In this document: one piece after another, positions 1 to 8,800 of the stretch | Numbering within the stretch: the first letter of the stretch is position 1 | Layout of the letters: each line of letters starts with the position of its first letter | Origin: JAABPW01 sp037132275 | Lineage (GTDB): Bacteria; Verrucomicrobiota; Kiritimatiellia; CAIKKV01; CAITUY01 | Assembly: GCA_037132275.1 (NCBI GenBank) | Contig: JBAXPK010000026.1 | Coordinates: forward strand, 1 to 38,442 | DNA length: 38,442 bases | Reading direction: 5' to 3' | Notes under the pieces: generated by a model | Databases searched by the model: none | Told to the model about the DNA's origin: nothing | The model's input: only the letters and a program-made list of their open reading frames with translations | Position numbers and translations under genes: made by a program

Positions 1-1342
1 GGAGATGATTGTTTCCAATATGTCCGAACACCACATACTCCAATCCAGCTTCCCGCAATCCGGCCCCGTACATCGCCATAACGTCGGCAAGGCGAGCGTC
101 AGGTACCGCCATGTCGGTTCCCAGTTTTGTCACACCCGGCTCGGAATGGCGTCTCTCGTCAATAACGAGATTAACCGCTTCGGGAACGGCATGACGAAAC
201 GCCTTAAGCCGTTCCAATTCCCTATCTGAGTCCGCCATCCACGAGGCCTGTTCCAGTCCGCCTGCCGCGCAGATTTGTAAAGGAAGCGCCTCGATCACCC
301 TTTCCTGCGACACTTCGTCACCATGATACTCCACATAGACCGCATCAAATAATTCGGGCGGGAGATCAGGCAGCCGCGAAAAGGCGGCATTCGTCCGCTT
401 TTGCGTGCGGAGCAAATCCAGGGAGTGACTATCAAAATACTCGATGGCCACAGGCTGGTCTTTAATGGGCAAAGTCCTGACGACTTCGACAAAGCGGATG
501 GAGGAAGCTTCCGAGGGAAAGAATGTCATGACCCCGCATCGGCATGGCGGGACCGGAATCAGTCTGAGTTCAATGGCCGTGAATATCCCCAGTGTCCCCT
601 CGGACCCCACGAAAAGGTCGAGAAGATCCATGTTGTCCTGCGCAAAATATCCCGCCGCATTTTTGACCGTCGGCATGACATAATCAGGCAACGACCCCGC
701 GATCACCCGTCCCGTGCCTGTCGTGAAGGCGAATGTCCGGCCATCAGCCTTATCCCGCCCACGCCGCAGGGAGAGAAGCGCGCCATCCGCCAGTAGCACT
801 TCCAACGCCTCAACATAGCACCGCGTTGCCCCGTACCTGAAGGTGCAGGCCCCCGACGCATTACACGCCACCATCCCGCCGATGGAAGCCGAAGTCTCGG
901 TGGGATCAGGGGGAAAGAAATAATGAGGATTGAGGCGAAACCGCTCCAAGGCCGCCAGGGAATCCGGGCTCCACCCCGTGGTGTCGAAGGCGAGAGACTT
1001 CAGGAGGACCCTCAGGTTGGCCAAAATCACACCCGGCTGCACCGTCAGGTAAAACTCATTCCGGTGCGGATCATACCGGAGTCCCATTATCCGCGCCATC
1101 CGGCTCAGATTTAAAATCGTGCCGCCCTCCGGCACCGCACCTCCGGCAATCCCCGTTCGTGCTCCCTGGGTAGTGATGGCAACCTCCTTGTGCCCGGACA
1201 CTAGCGCCGTGCGTATATCATCCGTGGTTAGGGCGAAACACAACCCGTGGGCATGCCCTACATGCCGAGATTCGTCCCTCAGGTAATCCGGATACTCCTG
1301 CTCCACATCCAGCTTAATAATGTTATGGTTCTCACTTCCCAT
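1..1342 (-). CDS. FAD-binding oxidase, GlcD / D-lactate dehydrogenase family (3' end outside window)
   Basis: The first 447 codons read without interruption from ATG at 1342 down to the window edge; the stop lies outside. An in-frame TAA 12 nt upstream fixes the start region. The N-terminal half is an FAD-binding PCMH domain: GARTGIAGGAVPEGG near residue 70, then SIGGMVACNASGACTFRYGA and VGSEGTLGIF. The C-terminal half is the FAD-oxidase cap, ending at the edge in GHIGNNHL, the His motif expected to bind metal or substrate. Family members oxidise a 2-hydroxy acid (D-lactate, glycolate or 2-hydroxyglutarate) and pass electrons to quinones or a partner Fe-S protein. The substrate cannot be told from sequence. 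Length implies only about 20-60 residues are missing. It follows the metallophosphatase on the same strand after 147 nt. Confidence 0.9.
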   Translation of the reverse strand, partial: MGSENHNIIKLDVEQEYPDYLRDESRHVGHAHGLCFALTTDDIRTALVSGHKEVAITTQGARTGIAGGAVPEGGTILNLSRMARIMGLRYDPHRNEFYLTVQPGVILANLRVLLKSLAFDTTGWSPDSLAALERFRLNPHYFFPPDPTETSASIGGMVACNASGACTFRYGATRCYVEALEVLLADGALLSLRRGRDKADGRTFAFTTGTGRVIAGSLPDYVMPTVKNAAGYFAQDNMDLLDLFVGSEGTLGIFTAIELRLIPVPPCRCGVMTFFPSEASSIRFVEVVRTLPIKDQPVAIEYFDSHSLDLLRTQKRTNAAFSRLPDLPPELFDAVYVEYHGDEVSQERVIEALPLQICAAGGLEQASWMADSDRELERLKAFRHAVPEAVNLVIDERRHSEPGVTKLGTDMAVPDARLADVMAMYGAGLREAGLEYVVFGHIGNNHL

Positions 1343-1479
1343 GTCGGAACGTTACAATCCTGCCATTCTTTTCTCCAGTAGAAAGAATTCATACGCAGGG
1401 ATAGCGCACCAAGGGATACAGTCAGGAACAGGCAACAAGTTAACAAGCCGATGATGAAGATTTGGTCGGAAAAAGCCAT
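1279..1479 (-). CDS. possible small membrane protein (doubtful)
   Basis: This is a 66-codon frame starting MAFSDQIFIIGLLTCC, with one hydrophobic segment at about residues 7-28. An AAGGG Shine-Dalgarno-like run lies 6 nt before the ATG. It fills the gap between the metallophosphatase stop and the oxidase start, then overlaps the first 64 nt of the oxidase in another frame. I recognise no family. The overlap and short length make a chance frame quite possible. Confidence 0.22.
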   Translation of the reverse strand: MAFSDQIFIIGLLTCCLFLTVSLGALSLRMNSFYWRKEWQDCNVPTWEVRTITLLSWMWSRSIRIT

Positions 1480-1489
1480 GAAAGGCCCT

Positions 1490-2740
1490 TCATCGACCGT
1501 TCCATCCCTTAAGCGCACTCGCCACAATGGCCTGTCTATCCTGGGAATTGGTTGGAATTTCGTTTTTTCTCAGAGTGAACTGATCAATAACCTTGCCGCC
1601 AGAATCTTTTGCGGTAATGGTGAACTGATCTGGCGTAACCGTAACGAGACAATATTGAAGTCCCTTATAACTGGATTTTACAATGGCTCCCTGGTAAGGG
1701 TTGTCTAAGGGTGCCCCACCGCCCCCGGTGATCACGTAAACCGGCGACTTCCTGCCCACAGTTCCGATCGGACAGGTCCTCAGATAGCAATGATTATGAC
1801 CGGCGAAAATGACATCAACTCCGTATTTCTCGAAAACCGGGCATAACCATTCCGCCACCTTCATATTGACGCCATCCCCGTCACTTTCATAAGACGCGAA
1901 AGGCGGCTTATGAAAATGCGCGACTTTCCAGCGGTCAGGCGGGACCCCCGCCAGGTCTTTCGCAATCCAGCGCCCCTGCACACTCTGTCCATCGTAGTCT
2001 TGGAATTGATCAATCACAATCAGGTGAACCTTGCCGAAATCCAGGGAATAGTAGGCTTCGTTGCCGGGGTTTCGCGGCAGGTTGAAATTGTTGAAATAGA
2101 ATTGGCTGTGCTCGTCATGATTCCCCAGACATGGCAAAAGCATGGCAGATCGCAGCATGCCGGCGGCAGGGGTGAAGAATTCGCGTTCCCAACACTCCTT
2201 TTCATTTCCGTTTTCAGTCAAGTCGCCCACATGCAGGATGAACGCCAGATCCGGCTCCCTGGCAATAGCTTCGGCAACCTGCGCATGCGCTGTTGTGAGC
2301 GTACGCGTATCCCCATAGGCGACAAACCTGAAGGCCGTCTTGTCTCCCGCCAGGGGCGGCATGACGAATGACGACCATGAATCCACTTCTTTATCTGTTT
2401 CAACCCGGTAGCGATATTTTCGATTTGGTTCCAAGTTTCCAAGCGTGGCTTTCATCAAGCCGCTTTCCCCGTCGGTTTGCATGTTCACTACCACACCGTT
2501 AACGTCGGGCCCAGACAGTGCCGATTGCAGGCGCACCCGCCACGTCCGGCTCGTGTCATGGGGTCCGGCAAATACGATTCTCGATGTTTCCGAATCCCAC
2601 TGCAGATAAGGCTGCCTCTCAAACCAGGCGTTCGCGGCCGTAGCGTCACGGGTGACAAGCGCCGCCGCAAGAATACCGACGCCCACCATCACTCTATGAA
2701 AGTGTCCAGCAAAACATAAGGAGACGTCGTGATGACCCAT
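1490..2740 (-). CDS. secreted purple-acid-phosphatase-like metallophosphoesterase
   Basis: This 416-codon frame encodes a calcineurin-like phosphoesterase with a fibronectin-like N-terminal domain (about residues 40-120), as in purple acid phosphatases. The metal-binding motifs appear in order: YGDTRT, HVGDLTENG, CLGNHDEH, VAHFHKPPF and FAGHNHCYLRT. It probably hydrolyses phosphomonoesters or diesters outside the cytoplasm. The N-terminus carries a hydrophobic stretch (MVGVGILAAALVT, then an AxA-type site at TAANA), consistent with export. The first 17 residues of the longest frame overlap the start of a transposase remnant on the other strand. The true start may therefore be the ATG at 2689. 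Neither start has a clear ribosome binding site. Confidence 0.85.
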   Translation of the reverse strand: MGHHDVSLCFAGHFHRVMVGVGILAAALVTRDATAANAWFERQPYLQWDSETSRIVFAGPHDTSRTWRVRLQSALSGPDVNGVVVNMQTDGESGLMKATLGNLEPNRKYRYRVETDKEVDSWSSFVMPPLAGDKTAFRFVAYGDTRTLTTAHAQVAEAIAREPDLAFILHVGDLTENGNEKECWEREFFTPAAGMLRSAMLLPCLGNHDEHSQFYFNNFNLPRNPGNEAYYSLDFGKVHLIVIDQFQDYDGQSVQGRWIAKDLAGVPPDRWKVAHFHKPPFASYESDGDGVNMKVAEWLCPVFEKYGVDVIFAGHNHCYLRTCPIGTVGRKSPVYVITGGGGAPLDNPYQGAIVKSSYKGLQYCLVTVTPDQFTITAKDSGGKVIDQFTLRKNEIPTNSQDRQAIVASALKGWNGR

Positions 2741-2857
2741 GTAAAAAATAGTAGCGCAATGACCGAAATAATGGAACTTCTTACTGCGAATGGACTTGAA
2801 GGGATGACTTCAGTCATGCGCATTCGGCTCAATGAAGCCATGAAGGCGGATCGAGCC
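2732..2857 (+). pseudogene. N-terminal remnant of an IS256-type (Mutator-like) transposase
   Basis: About 42 codons from ATG 2732 read like the start of an IS256-family transposase: short leader, SSAMTEIMELL, then NGLEGM and LNEAMKADRA. In intact family members this is followed by a conserved YERxxxRxGYANG block, which is absent here; the frame runs into unrelated sequence. An AAGGAG ribosome-binding site lies 7-8 nt before the ATG, so the original translation signal survives. The remnant is adjacent to, and partly overlaps, the 5' end of the divergently oriented metallophosphatase. Family assignment is by eye. Confidence 0.55.
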
Positions 2858-2934
2858 ATAACAGATTTCAAATGCCTAATGTGGCGACGTGAGGGCTTGA
2901 TGTCTCCCTATGGTTCCCGTATAACGTGCGCCCG

Positions 2935-3675
2935 ATGAACGAACTATCTTGGTTCCAATGGGCTGTTATGGCGCTGGCCGCCGTGATTATCGGTCTTTCA
3001 AAAAGCGGGCTCCCCGGCTTGGGCATTCTCGCGATTCCGATGGTGGCGGCGGTCATCCCGGCCAAAACCTCCACCGGCTTCATCCTGCCCATGCTGATCG
3101 TAGGCGATGTCATCGGGGTCCTGTATTACCGCCGTCACGCCGAGTGGCCCCGGTTGCTGCGCCTTTTCCCCTGGACTGTGCTGGGGATTTTCGGAGGATG
3201 GCTGTCACTGGATCGGCTGACGGATGCCCAGATTCGCCCGATTATCGGAGGAATCGTGCTGGTCATGCTGGCGCTGAACCTGTGGAGACAACGGATGGCT
3301 GATCCCGAAAGCCGCATTCCACACAGCCACTGGGTGGCGGCCATCATCGGCCTTCTGGCGGGCTTTACCACCATGATGGCCAATGCTGCCGGCCCCGTCA
3401 TGATCATCTATCTGCTGGCGATGCGACTGCCGCCCGCTGCATTTCTGGGAACCAGCGCCTGGTACTTCCTGCTGGTCAATACCTTCAAGGTTCCGTTCAG
3501 CGCCCAATTGGGCCTGATCACCCTGACCTCGTTAACCTTCAATGCCATGCTGGTTCCATTCATCGCGTTCGGCGCCTGGGTTGGGATTCGATTTGCCCGC
3601 CATATTCCCCGGATCGTTTTTGAACGCCTAGTTCAACTCTTTGCCGCCCTTGGCGCCATCAAACTTTTCTTCTGA
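2935..3675 (+). CDS. TSUP (TauE/SafE) family membrane permease
   Basis: The protein has 246 residues from ATG 2935; a GTG at 2926 in the same frame is an alternative start. It is very hydrophobic with about seven or eight membrane spans. The first half contains the family-typical GLSKSGLPGLG turn, and the second half repeats the fold with LLAGFTTMMANAAGPVM. These are the conserved loop motifs of the sulfite exporter TauE/SafE family, whose members move sulfonates, sulfite or other small organic anions. The substrate cannot be predicted. It stands alone between a transposase remnant and the ABC exporter. Confidence 0.85.
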   Translation: MNELSWFQWAVMALAAVIIGLSKSGLPGLGILAIPMVAAVIPAKTSTGFILPMLIVGDVIGVLYYRRHAEWPRLLRLFPWTVLGIFGGWLSLDRLTDAQIRPIIGGIVLVMLALNLWRQRMADPESRIPHSHWVAAIIGLLAGFTTMMANAAGPVMIIYLLAMRLPPAAFLGTSAWYFLLVNTFKVPFSAQLGLITLTSLTFNAMLVPFIAFGAWVGIRFARHIPRIVFERLVQLFAALGAIKLFF

Positions 3676-3810
3676 TGGCCCAGGGAGGGGTTCATTGTGG
3701 TTGCGTTGCAAGTTACGTTCTGGCAGCTTCTTCCCCCATGAAAGCGACTTTCAAGTATGCCATCAGAACACTTTTTCCCACCTTCGAGTAAACCGTTTCC
3801 GGGATAACCC

Positions 3811-5697
3811 ATGGAACCCAAAACCCCTAATGCACCTAGCACCGATTTATCAAACGGGAGGTTGATTGAACGCCTTCTGCGCTTGACCTGGCAATACCGT
3901 GCCGGCTGCGTCAGGGTTCTGGCGCTCCAAATGGCGTTATTGGCCCTCACCTTGGGCGGATTTGGGCTGACCGGGTTGGGCATTGATTTTATCCGCCACA
4001 CCATCCAATCCTCGGCCACTCCACCCCATTGGCCTTTTCATCTCGTCCCTCCGACCACCTGGGCGCCCATGACCGTCGTTATGGCGATCGCCGGCGCCAT
4101 TGTTCTGCTGGCGCTTATCCGGGCCTTACTGAGTTCCATCTATTCCATTCAACTGGCGGAACTCTTGCAACGCCATGTGGTCGTCAACCTGCGATCCAAG
4201 GTCTATGCCAAACTTCAAAGCATGAGCTTCCGTTTTTTCGATGAAACGGCGAGCGGATCCATCATCAACCGAGTAACCGGCGATGTTCAGTCTACCCGTC
4301 TTTTCATCGATGGCGTCATCATTCAGGGTTTGATCATGATCCTCTCGCTTGCCTTCTATCTGGTCTACATGCTCAGCATCCATCTCCGGCTCACGCTGTT
4401 TTGTCTTTGCACCACTCCGCTTCTATGGATGGCAACCCTCATCTTTACCCGGCGCGTCCGTCCTCTCTATCGGAAAAACCGCGAATTGGCAGACAACCTG
4501 ACATTGACCCTGTCAGAAATGATACAAGGAATCCCTGTGATCAAAGGCTTCGCACGGGAACCCGAGATTATCGAGCGTTTTGCTGTTGCCAACCGCGCGG
4601 TCCGTGACCAGAAGTATGCCCTGATCAATCAAGTCAGTTTTTTTTCACCGGCCATCAATTTTCTGACCCAGGTTAATCTGATGATTCTTCTGGGATATGG
4701 GGGCTATCTCGTCATTCATGGCCAATTGCCGCTCGGGGCAGGCCTGGTGGTGTTTGCCGGGCTCCTGCAACAATTCTCGAATCAGGTGGCCAATATCGGG
4801 ACTATCGCCAATAGCATTCAGGAAAGTCTGACTGCCGCGCAACGCGTGTTCGAGGTTTTGGATGCCCCTATCGAGATTCGAAATTTGCCGTCAGCCCTGC
4901 GAGTGCCCCACCTGCGTGGCGCAGTGGCGTTTGACCATGTGGGATTTGGATATGAACCGGATGCCCCGATTCTGCGCGACATCACGTTTGAGGCTGGCGC
5001 GGGCCAATGTATTGCCATCGCGGGGGCCACGGCATCCGGCAAGAGCACGCTGTTAAGCCTAATTCCGCGCTTCTATGATGCCCAGAAGGGGCGGGTGCTT
5101 CTCGATGGCATGGATGTGCGGCAACTGGACCTGAATGATTTGCGTCGCAATGTGGGCATCGTGTTTCAGGAAAGTTTCCTCTTCAGCACGTCGGTCGCCT
5201 CCAATATTGCCTTTGGCGATCCTGCGGCGACGCAGGACCAGATTGAGCATGCCGCAAAGATTGCCCAGGCACATGATTTTATTTGCAGCCTCCCAAAAGG
5301 CTACAATACCATTCTGGGCGAAGGCGGTTCCAATCTTTCGGGCGGCCAGCGACAGCGCCTGGCTATTGCACGGGCACTCCTGCTAAATCCGACCATCCTG
5401 ATTCTGGATGATCCCACCGCCGCCATTGACCCAAAAACCGAGCATGAGATCATGGAGGCCATGAACCACGCCATGCGGGGGCGGACGACCTTTGTGGTGG
5501 CACACCGGTTGAGCACCCTCAGGCGGGCCGACCTGATCATGGTATTGGATCGGGGCCGTATCGTCCAAATGGGTACCCATGAGTCCCTGATGAAAAGCAA
5601 GGGTGCCTATCAGCGTCTTGCGGCGATCCAAGAGGTAGACGTAGAATCCCAGCGCCTCATGGGAAACCCTGCGGATCCGGGTCAGGAGGCGCCATGA
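3811..5697 (+). CDS. ABC exporter half-transporter with degenerate ATP site (subunit 1)
   Basis: This 628-residue protein has an N-terminal exporter membrane domain (about residues 25-345, six spans, ABC_membrane type) and a C-terminal ATPase domain. Walker A is GATASGKST (405-413), the signature is canonical LSGGQ (509-513), and the switch His is 565. The residue after the Walker B Asp is Asp534 (ILILDDPTAAID) where catalytic Glu is usual, so its own ATP site should hydrolyse poorly. The stop overlaps the next gene's start in ATGA, and the partner carries the complementary pattern. The pair is therefore best read as a heterodimeric MsbA/BmrCD/TM287-288-like exporter of lipids, drugs or peptides. 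Confidence 0.93.
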   Translation: MEPKTPNAPSTDLSNGRLIERLLRLTWQYRAGCVRVLALQMALLALTLGGFGLTGLGIDFIRHTIQSSATPPHWPFHLVPPTTWAPMTVVMAIAGAIVLLALIRALLSSIYSIQLAELLQRHVVVNLRSKVYAKLQSMSFRFFDETASGSIINRVTGDVQSTRLFIDGVIIQGLIMILSLAFYLVYMLSIHLRLTLFCLCTTPLLWMATLIFTRRVRPLYRKNRELADNLTLTLSEMIQGIPVIKGFAREPEIIERFAVANRAVRDQKYALINQVSFFSPAINFLTQVNLMILLGYGGYLVIHGQLPLGAGLVVFAGLLQQFSNQVANIGTIANSIQESLTAAQRVFEVLDAPIEIRNLPSALRVPHLRGAVAFDHVGFGYEPDAPILRDITFEAGAGQCIAIAGATASGKSTLLSLIPRFYDAQKGRVLLDGMDVRQLDLNDLRRNVGIVFQESFLFSTSVASNIAFGDPAATQDQIEHAAKIAQAHDFICSLPKGYNTILGEGGSNLSGGQRQRLAIARALLLNPTILILDDPTAAIDPKTEHEIMEAMNHAMRGRTTFVVAHRLSTLRRADLIMVLDRGRIVQMGTHESLMKSKGAYQRLAAIQEVDVESQRLMGNPADPGQEAP

Positions 5698-7526
5698 ACA
5701 AGCCTCCATCCGGAAACCTAGCCATTCCCCCCATTCGATCCCAGCCACAGGATGAGCCAAAGTTCCGCCCCCTGGATGTCAAAATCATCCGCCGCCTCTT
5801 CCATTACACCCGAATCTACCCGACGCTGCGCAACTGGCTGACACTGTTCGTGATTGTGCGCGCCATCCAACTGCCGTTGCTTGCCTGGGCGATTGGCGCG
5901 ATCATCAATGGCCCGATCAGCCATGACAGTATGCGGGGCACCCTTTTCGGTTGCATCGGGTTTGCCGGCCTGGCCGTGTTTACACAAGTTATGTTTGCGT
6001 ATCGCATCCATATGGGACAGACACTCGGGGAACGGGTGATTCATGACATACGCCTCCAACTCTTCCGGCACCTGCTCACGATGCCTATAAGTTTTTTCAA
6101 CCGGGTTCCCCTCGGCCGCATCATCAGTCGCATGACCTCCGATGTTGAGGCCGTGCGCTCCGGGGTGCAGGACGTTTTCTTTGTCGGCTGTGTGCAAGGC
6201 GGACAAACGCTGGTTTCCGGCATTCTCATGCTTTGGATTGACTATAGGCTGTTTCTCGTGGTCATCAGTATGGCGCCTTTCATTTGGGGGCTCAGCCACC
6301 GTTTCAGGGAGCGGATGAGTGAGGCCGCACGCGCCATGCAGGAGAGTTTCAGCCGCATCACCGTCACCCTGGCTGAGTCGGTGACGGGGATCCGCGTGAC
6401 GCAAGGATTTGCCCGGCAGTCGGTGAACGCCGATATCTTTCAACAACTGTCCGCCGACCATTCCCGGTACACCTTGAATGCCGCGCGTACCTCGGCTGTA
6501 TTTCTACCCCTGCTTGAACTCAGTTCCCAACTGGTCACCGCCTGCCTGATTCTGGCGGGAGGAATGCTGACCCTCAACGTTTCCCATTCGCTGAATGTGG
6601 GTATTCTGATTCAGTTCTTTTTTCTATCGACGGTCTTCTTTAGCGGTCTCCAATCGGTGGGAACGCTTTACAACCAGGCCCTGATGGCCATGGCGGGCGC
6701 CGAACGCGTTTTTCGGCTTTTAGACCAGCAACCCGACTGGGAAGACACCCCTTACTCCCGCGACCTTCCTGCCCTCAATGGCCGGGTGGAATGCCGCCAA
6801 CTCTCCTTCGGTTACGACCCGGCCCGGCCGGTCTTGCATGACATCAACTTTGTGGCCGAACCGGGCCAGACTATTGCGCTCGTGGGCCATACGGGCAGTG
6901 GCAAAACTTCCATCATCAACCTGATTGCCAAATTTTATCTTCCTGACGCCGGGAAGTTGCTGATTGACGGCGTCTCCATTCTGGACATCAAGAGCGATTA
7001 TCTTCACCGGCACATGGCGATCATCCAGCAGCAAAACATCCTGTTCACGGGCACGGTTATGGAGAATATCCGGGTCGGCCGTCCCACGGCTTCGGACACC
7101 GAGGTGACTGAGGCCGCGCGTCAACTCGACTGCCTCGATATGGTGGAGTCCCTGCCGCAGGGATTATACACTCATGTTGGGGAGCATGGTGCCGGGCTAT
7201 CGCTGGGCCAACGCCAACTCGTCTGCTTTGTCCGCGCCCTTCTGGCTGATCCCCGTATTTTGATTCTGGACGAAGCCACAAGTTCCGTGGATACCGTCAC
7301 AGAGGTTCGCATTCAAAAGGCGCTCGCCCAGCTAATGAAGGGGCGCACCTGTTTTGTGGTCGCCCATCGGTTGAGCACCGTTCGCTATGCCGATCAGGTT
7401 TTGGTCATGGATCGCGGACGGATCGTTGAACACGGCACCCACACCGAACTCCTGATCAAAGGAGGGGTGTACGCCAACCTTTATCGACAATTTGCCCGTA
7501 TCGGTCTCGGGGGAAGCCGGACTTAA
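5694..7526 (+). CDS. ABC exporter half-transporter with canonical Walker B (subunit 2)
   Basis: This 610-residue partner overlaps the upstream gene by 4 nt, indicating translational coupling. It has a membrane domain at about residues 35-340 and an ATPase domain with Walker A GHTGSGKTS (398-406), Walker B ILILDEATSSVD with catalytic Glu527, and switch His558. Its signature is LSLGQ (502-506) instead of LSGGQ. In heterodimers the ATP site formed by subunit 1's Walker motifs faces this altered signature, so both deviations fall in the same composite site. That is the known layout of asymmetric exporters. The transported compound is unknown. Confidence 0.93.
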   Translation: MNKPPSGNLAIPPIRSQPQDEPKFRPLDVKIIRRLFHYTRIYPTLRNWLTLFVIVRAIQLPLLAWAIGAIINGPISHDSMRGTLFGCIGFAGLAVFTQVMFAYRIHMGQTLGERVIHDIRLQLFRHLLTMPISFFNRVPLGRIISRMTSDVEAVRSGVQDVFFVGCVQGGQTLVSGILMLWIDYRLFLVVISMAPFIWGLSHRFRERMSEAARAMQESFSRITVTLAESVTGIRVTQGFARQSVNADIFQQLSADHSRYTLNAARTSAVFLPLLELSSQLVTACLILAGGMLTLNVSHSLNVGILIQFFFLSTVFFSGLQSVGTLYNQALMAMAGAERVFRLLDQQPDWEDTPYSRDLPALNGRVECRQLSFGYDPARPVLHDINFVAEPGQTIALVGHTGSGKTSIINLIAKFYLPDAGKLLIDGVSILDIKSDYLHRHMAIIQQQNILFTGTVMENIRVGRPTASDTEVTEAARQLDCLDMVESLPQGLYTHVGEHGAGLSLGQRQLVCFVRALLADPRILILDEATSSVDTVTEVRIQKALAQLMKGRTCFVVAHRLSTVRYADQVLVMDRGRIVEHGTHTELLIKGGVYANLYRQFARIGLGGSRT

Positions 7527-7626
7527 ACCAGATGAAATACGGGATTTGAAACTGGGAAGGACGCCGGCCTCGGCATCCGGTTATTATTTGACGGACTGCT
7601 CAGGGAAAAGCCCGCCATTCTGCCAT

Positions 7627-7654
7627 GGGTCTGGTTTTACGGGTCTGGTTTTAC
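7627..7654 (+). repeat. perfect 14-bp tandem duplication
   Basis: The unit gggtctggttttac occurs twice head to tail in the 172-bp gap between the ABC exporter and rnhC. It lies 45-72 nt before the RNase HIII start. It could be a protein-binding site or a recent slippage product; nothing else supports either reading. Confidence 0.6.
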
Positions 7655-7698
7655 CTTCAAATTCCTTTTGCCTGTCGTTGTTTCTATGATATACGTGA

Positions 7699-8727
7699 AT
7701 GTTTATGGAACAGCGGAATTCATTCACATTCGAGTTGTCTGAGACCCAGCAAGCCGCCCTCATTATGCTCGTGGAGGGGGGTAATTACAAACTGGCGACC
7801 GTCCCCTATTCCATCATCGCCGCCGATGGCGATCACTTCCGGGTGGTTCTCTACCAGTCCGGCAAGGCCGTGGTGCAGGGCAAAGGCGCCCAGGATTTTG
7901 TCACGTTTACCCTGGAACCCCTCGTGCTGATGTCAGCCCAGGTGGGCTATGAAGATGTCCTCAACCCCGAGGCCCTGGCCCCGCATATCGGCGTGGATGA
8001 GAGCGGAAAAGGCGATTTCTTCGGCCCCATGGTGATCGCCAGCGCCTACACCGACAAGCCCATCATTGAAAAGATGCGCGAGTTGGGCGTGAAGGACAGC
8101 AAGAAAATTTCGACCGACAAACGCATTCTGGAACTGGCCCGCGAAATCCGCAAATTGCTTGGGGATCGTTTCACCCTGATCCAGATCGGGCCGGGTAAAT
8201 ACAATCAACTCTATGCCAAGATGCGGAGCGTAAACGCCATGCTCGCCTGGGGCCATGCCCGCGCCATTGAGAACATGCTTGAGAAGGTTCCCACCTGCCC
8301 GCGTGCCATCTCCGACCAGTTCGGAAGCAAGCAGCAAGTTGAGCGCGCCTTGATGAATAAGGGCAAGAAAATCGAGTTGGTTCAGATGCATCGTGCGGAA
8401 GCGGATTTGGCCGTGGCCGCCGCCTCCATCTTGGCGCGTGAAGCCTTTGTACTTGGGATTCAACGGCTCGGCGAGCAATACGGCGTGAAACTTCCAAAAG
8501 GGGCCTCCGACATGGTTCAGGTCGCCGCCGTGGAACTGATCAGAAAACACTCGCCTAAAGTGCTGCTGGAAACGGCCAAATGCCATTTCAGGACCGCTGA
8601 CGCCGTTCTGGCCCGTGTTCATGAAACTCGCGCAGTTCTTGGCGCCGAAGGTGCCGCCCAGTCAAAATCTTATGACCGCTCGAAGTTCAGCCACAAGAAG
8701 AATCCAGAATCCAGAATCCAGGAGTGA
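7699..8727 (+). CDS. rnhC: ribonuclease HIII
   Basis: The protein has 342 residues and cleaves the RNA strand of RNA-DNA hybrids, helping to clear R-loops and misplaced ribonucleotides. An N-terminal TBP-like substrate-binding domain (about 1-85) precedes the RNase H fold. The catalytic block is VDESGKGDFFGP with Asp100 and Glu101, followed by KDSKKIS and HRAEADLAVAAASILARE. The DESGKGD form and the N-terminal domain distinguish HIII from HII. A second ATG at 7705 is equally plausible; neither has a clear Shine-Dalgarno. The last codons (NPESRIQE) are supplied by a palindromic heptamer repeat that runs past the stop, so the C-terminal tail was probably rewritten by that element. Confidence 0.92.
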   Translation: MFMEQRNSFTFELSETQQAALIMLVEGGNYKLATVPYSIIAADGDHFRVVLYQSGKAVVQGKGAQDFVTFTLEPLVLMSAQVGYEDVLNPEALAPHIGVDESGKGDFFGPMVIASAYTDKPIIEKMRELGVKDSKKISTDKRILELAREIRKLLGDRFTLIQIGPGKYNQLYAKMRSVNAMLAWGHARAIENMLEKVPTCPRAISDQFGSKQQVERALMNKGKKIELVQMHRAEADLAVAAASILAREAFVLGIQRLGEQYGVKLPKGASDMVQVAAVELIRKHSPKVLLETAKCHFRTADAVLARVHETRAVLGAEGAAQSKSYDRSKFSHKKNPESRIQE

Positions 8728-8795
8728 GAATGAATGCCACCAAAGCCTTACTCCGATATTATTCTGGATTCTGGATTCTAAATTCTAAATTCTGT
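8699..8795. repeat. long palindrome built of inverted heptamer repeats
   Basis: Positions 8699-8717 and 8761-8779 are a perfect 19-bp inverted repeat around a 43-nt centre. The left arm is tandem aatccag (three copies from 8701); the right side is five tandem heptamers from 8761: attctgg twice, attctaa twice, then attctgt. It covers the last codons and stop of rnhC and ends just before prmA. It resembles REP-type extragenic palindromes, and transcribed it would form a strong hairpin. No T-run follows that would make it a standard terminator. Confidence 0.8.
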
Positions 8796-8800
8796 CATTT

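Noticed and set aside
5718..6461. A 247-codon minus-strand frame opposite the second ABC exporter subunit
   Set aside because: It is entirely antisense to a well-supported gene and has no recognisable domain.
7933..8622. A 229-codon minus-strand frame opposite rnhC
   Set aside because: It lies wholly within RNase HIII on the other strand and has shadow-type composition.
8699..8795. Reading the heptamer palindrome as a CRISPR repeat or intrinsic terminator
   Set aside because: There are no spacers between regular repeats and no T-run after the stem; inverted short-period repeats fit a REP-like element better.
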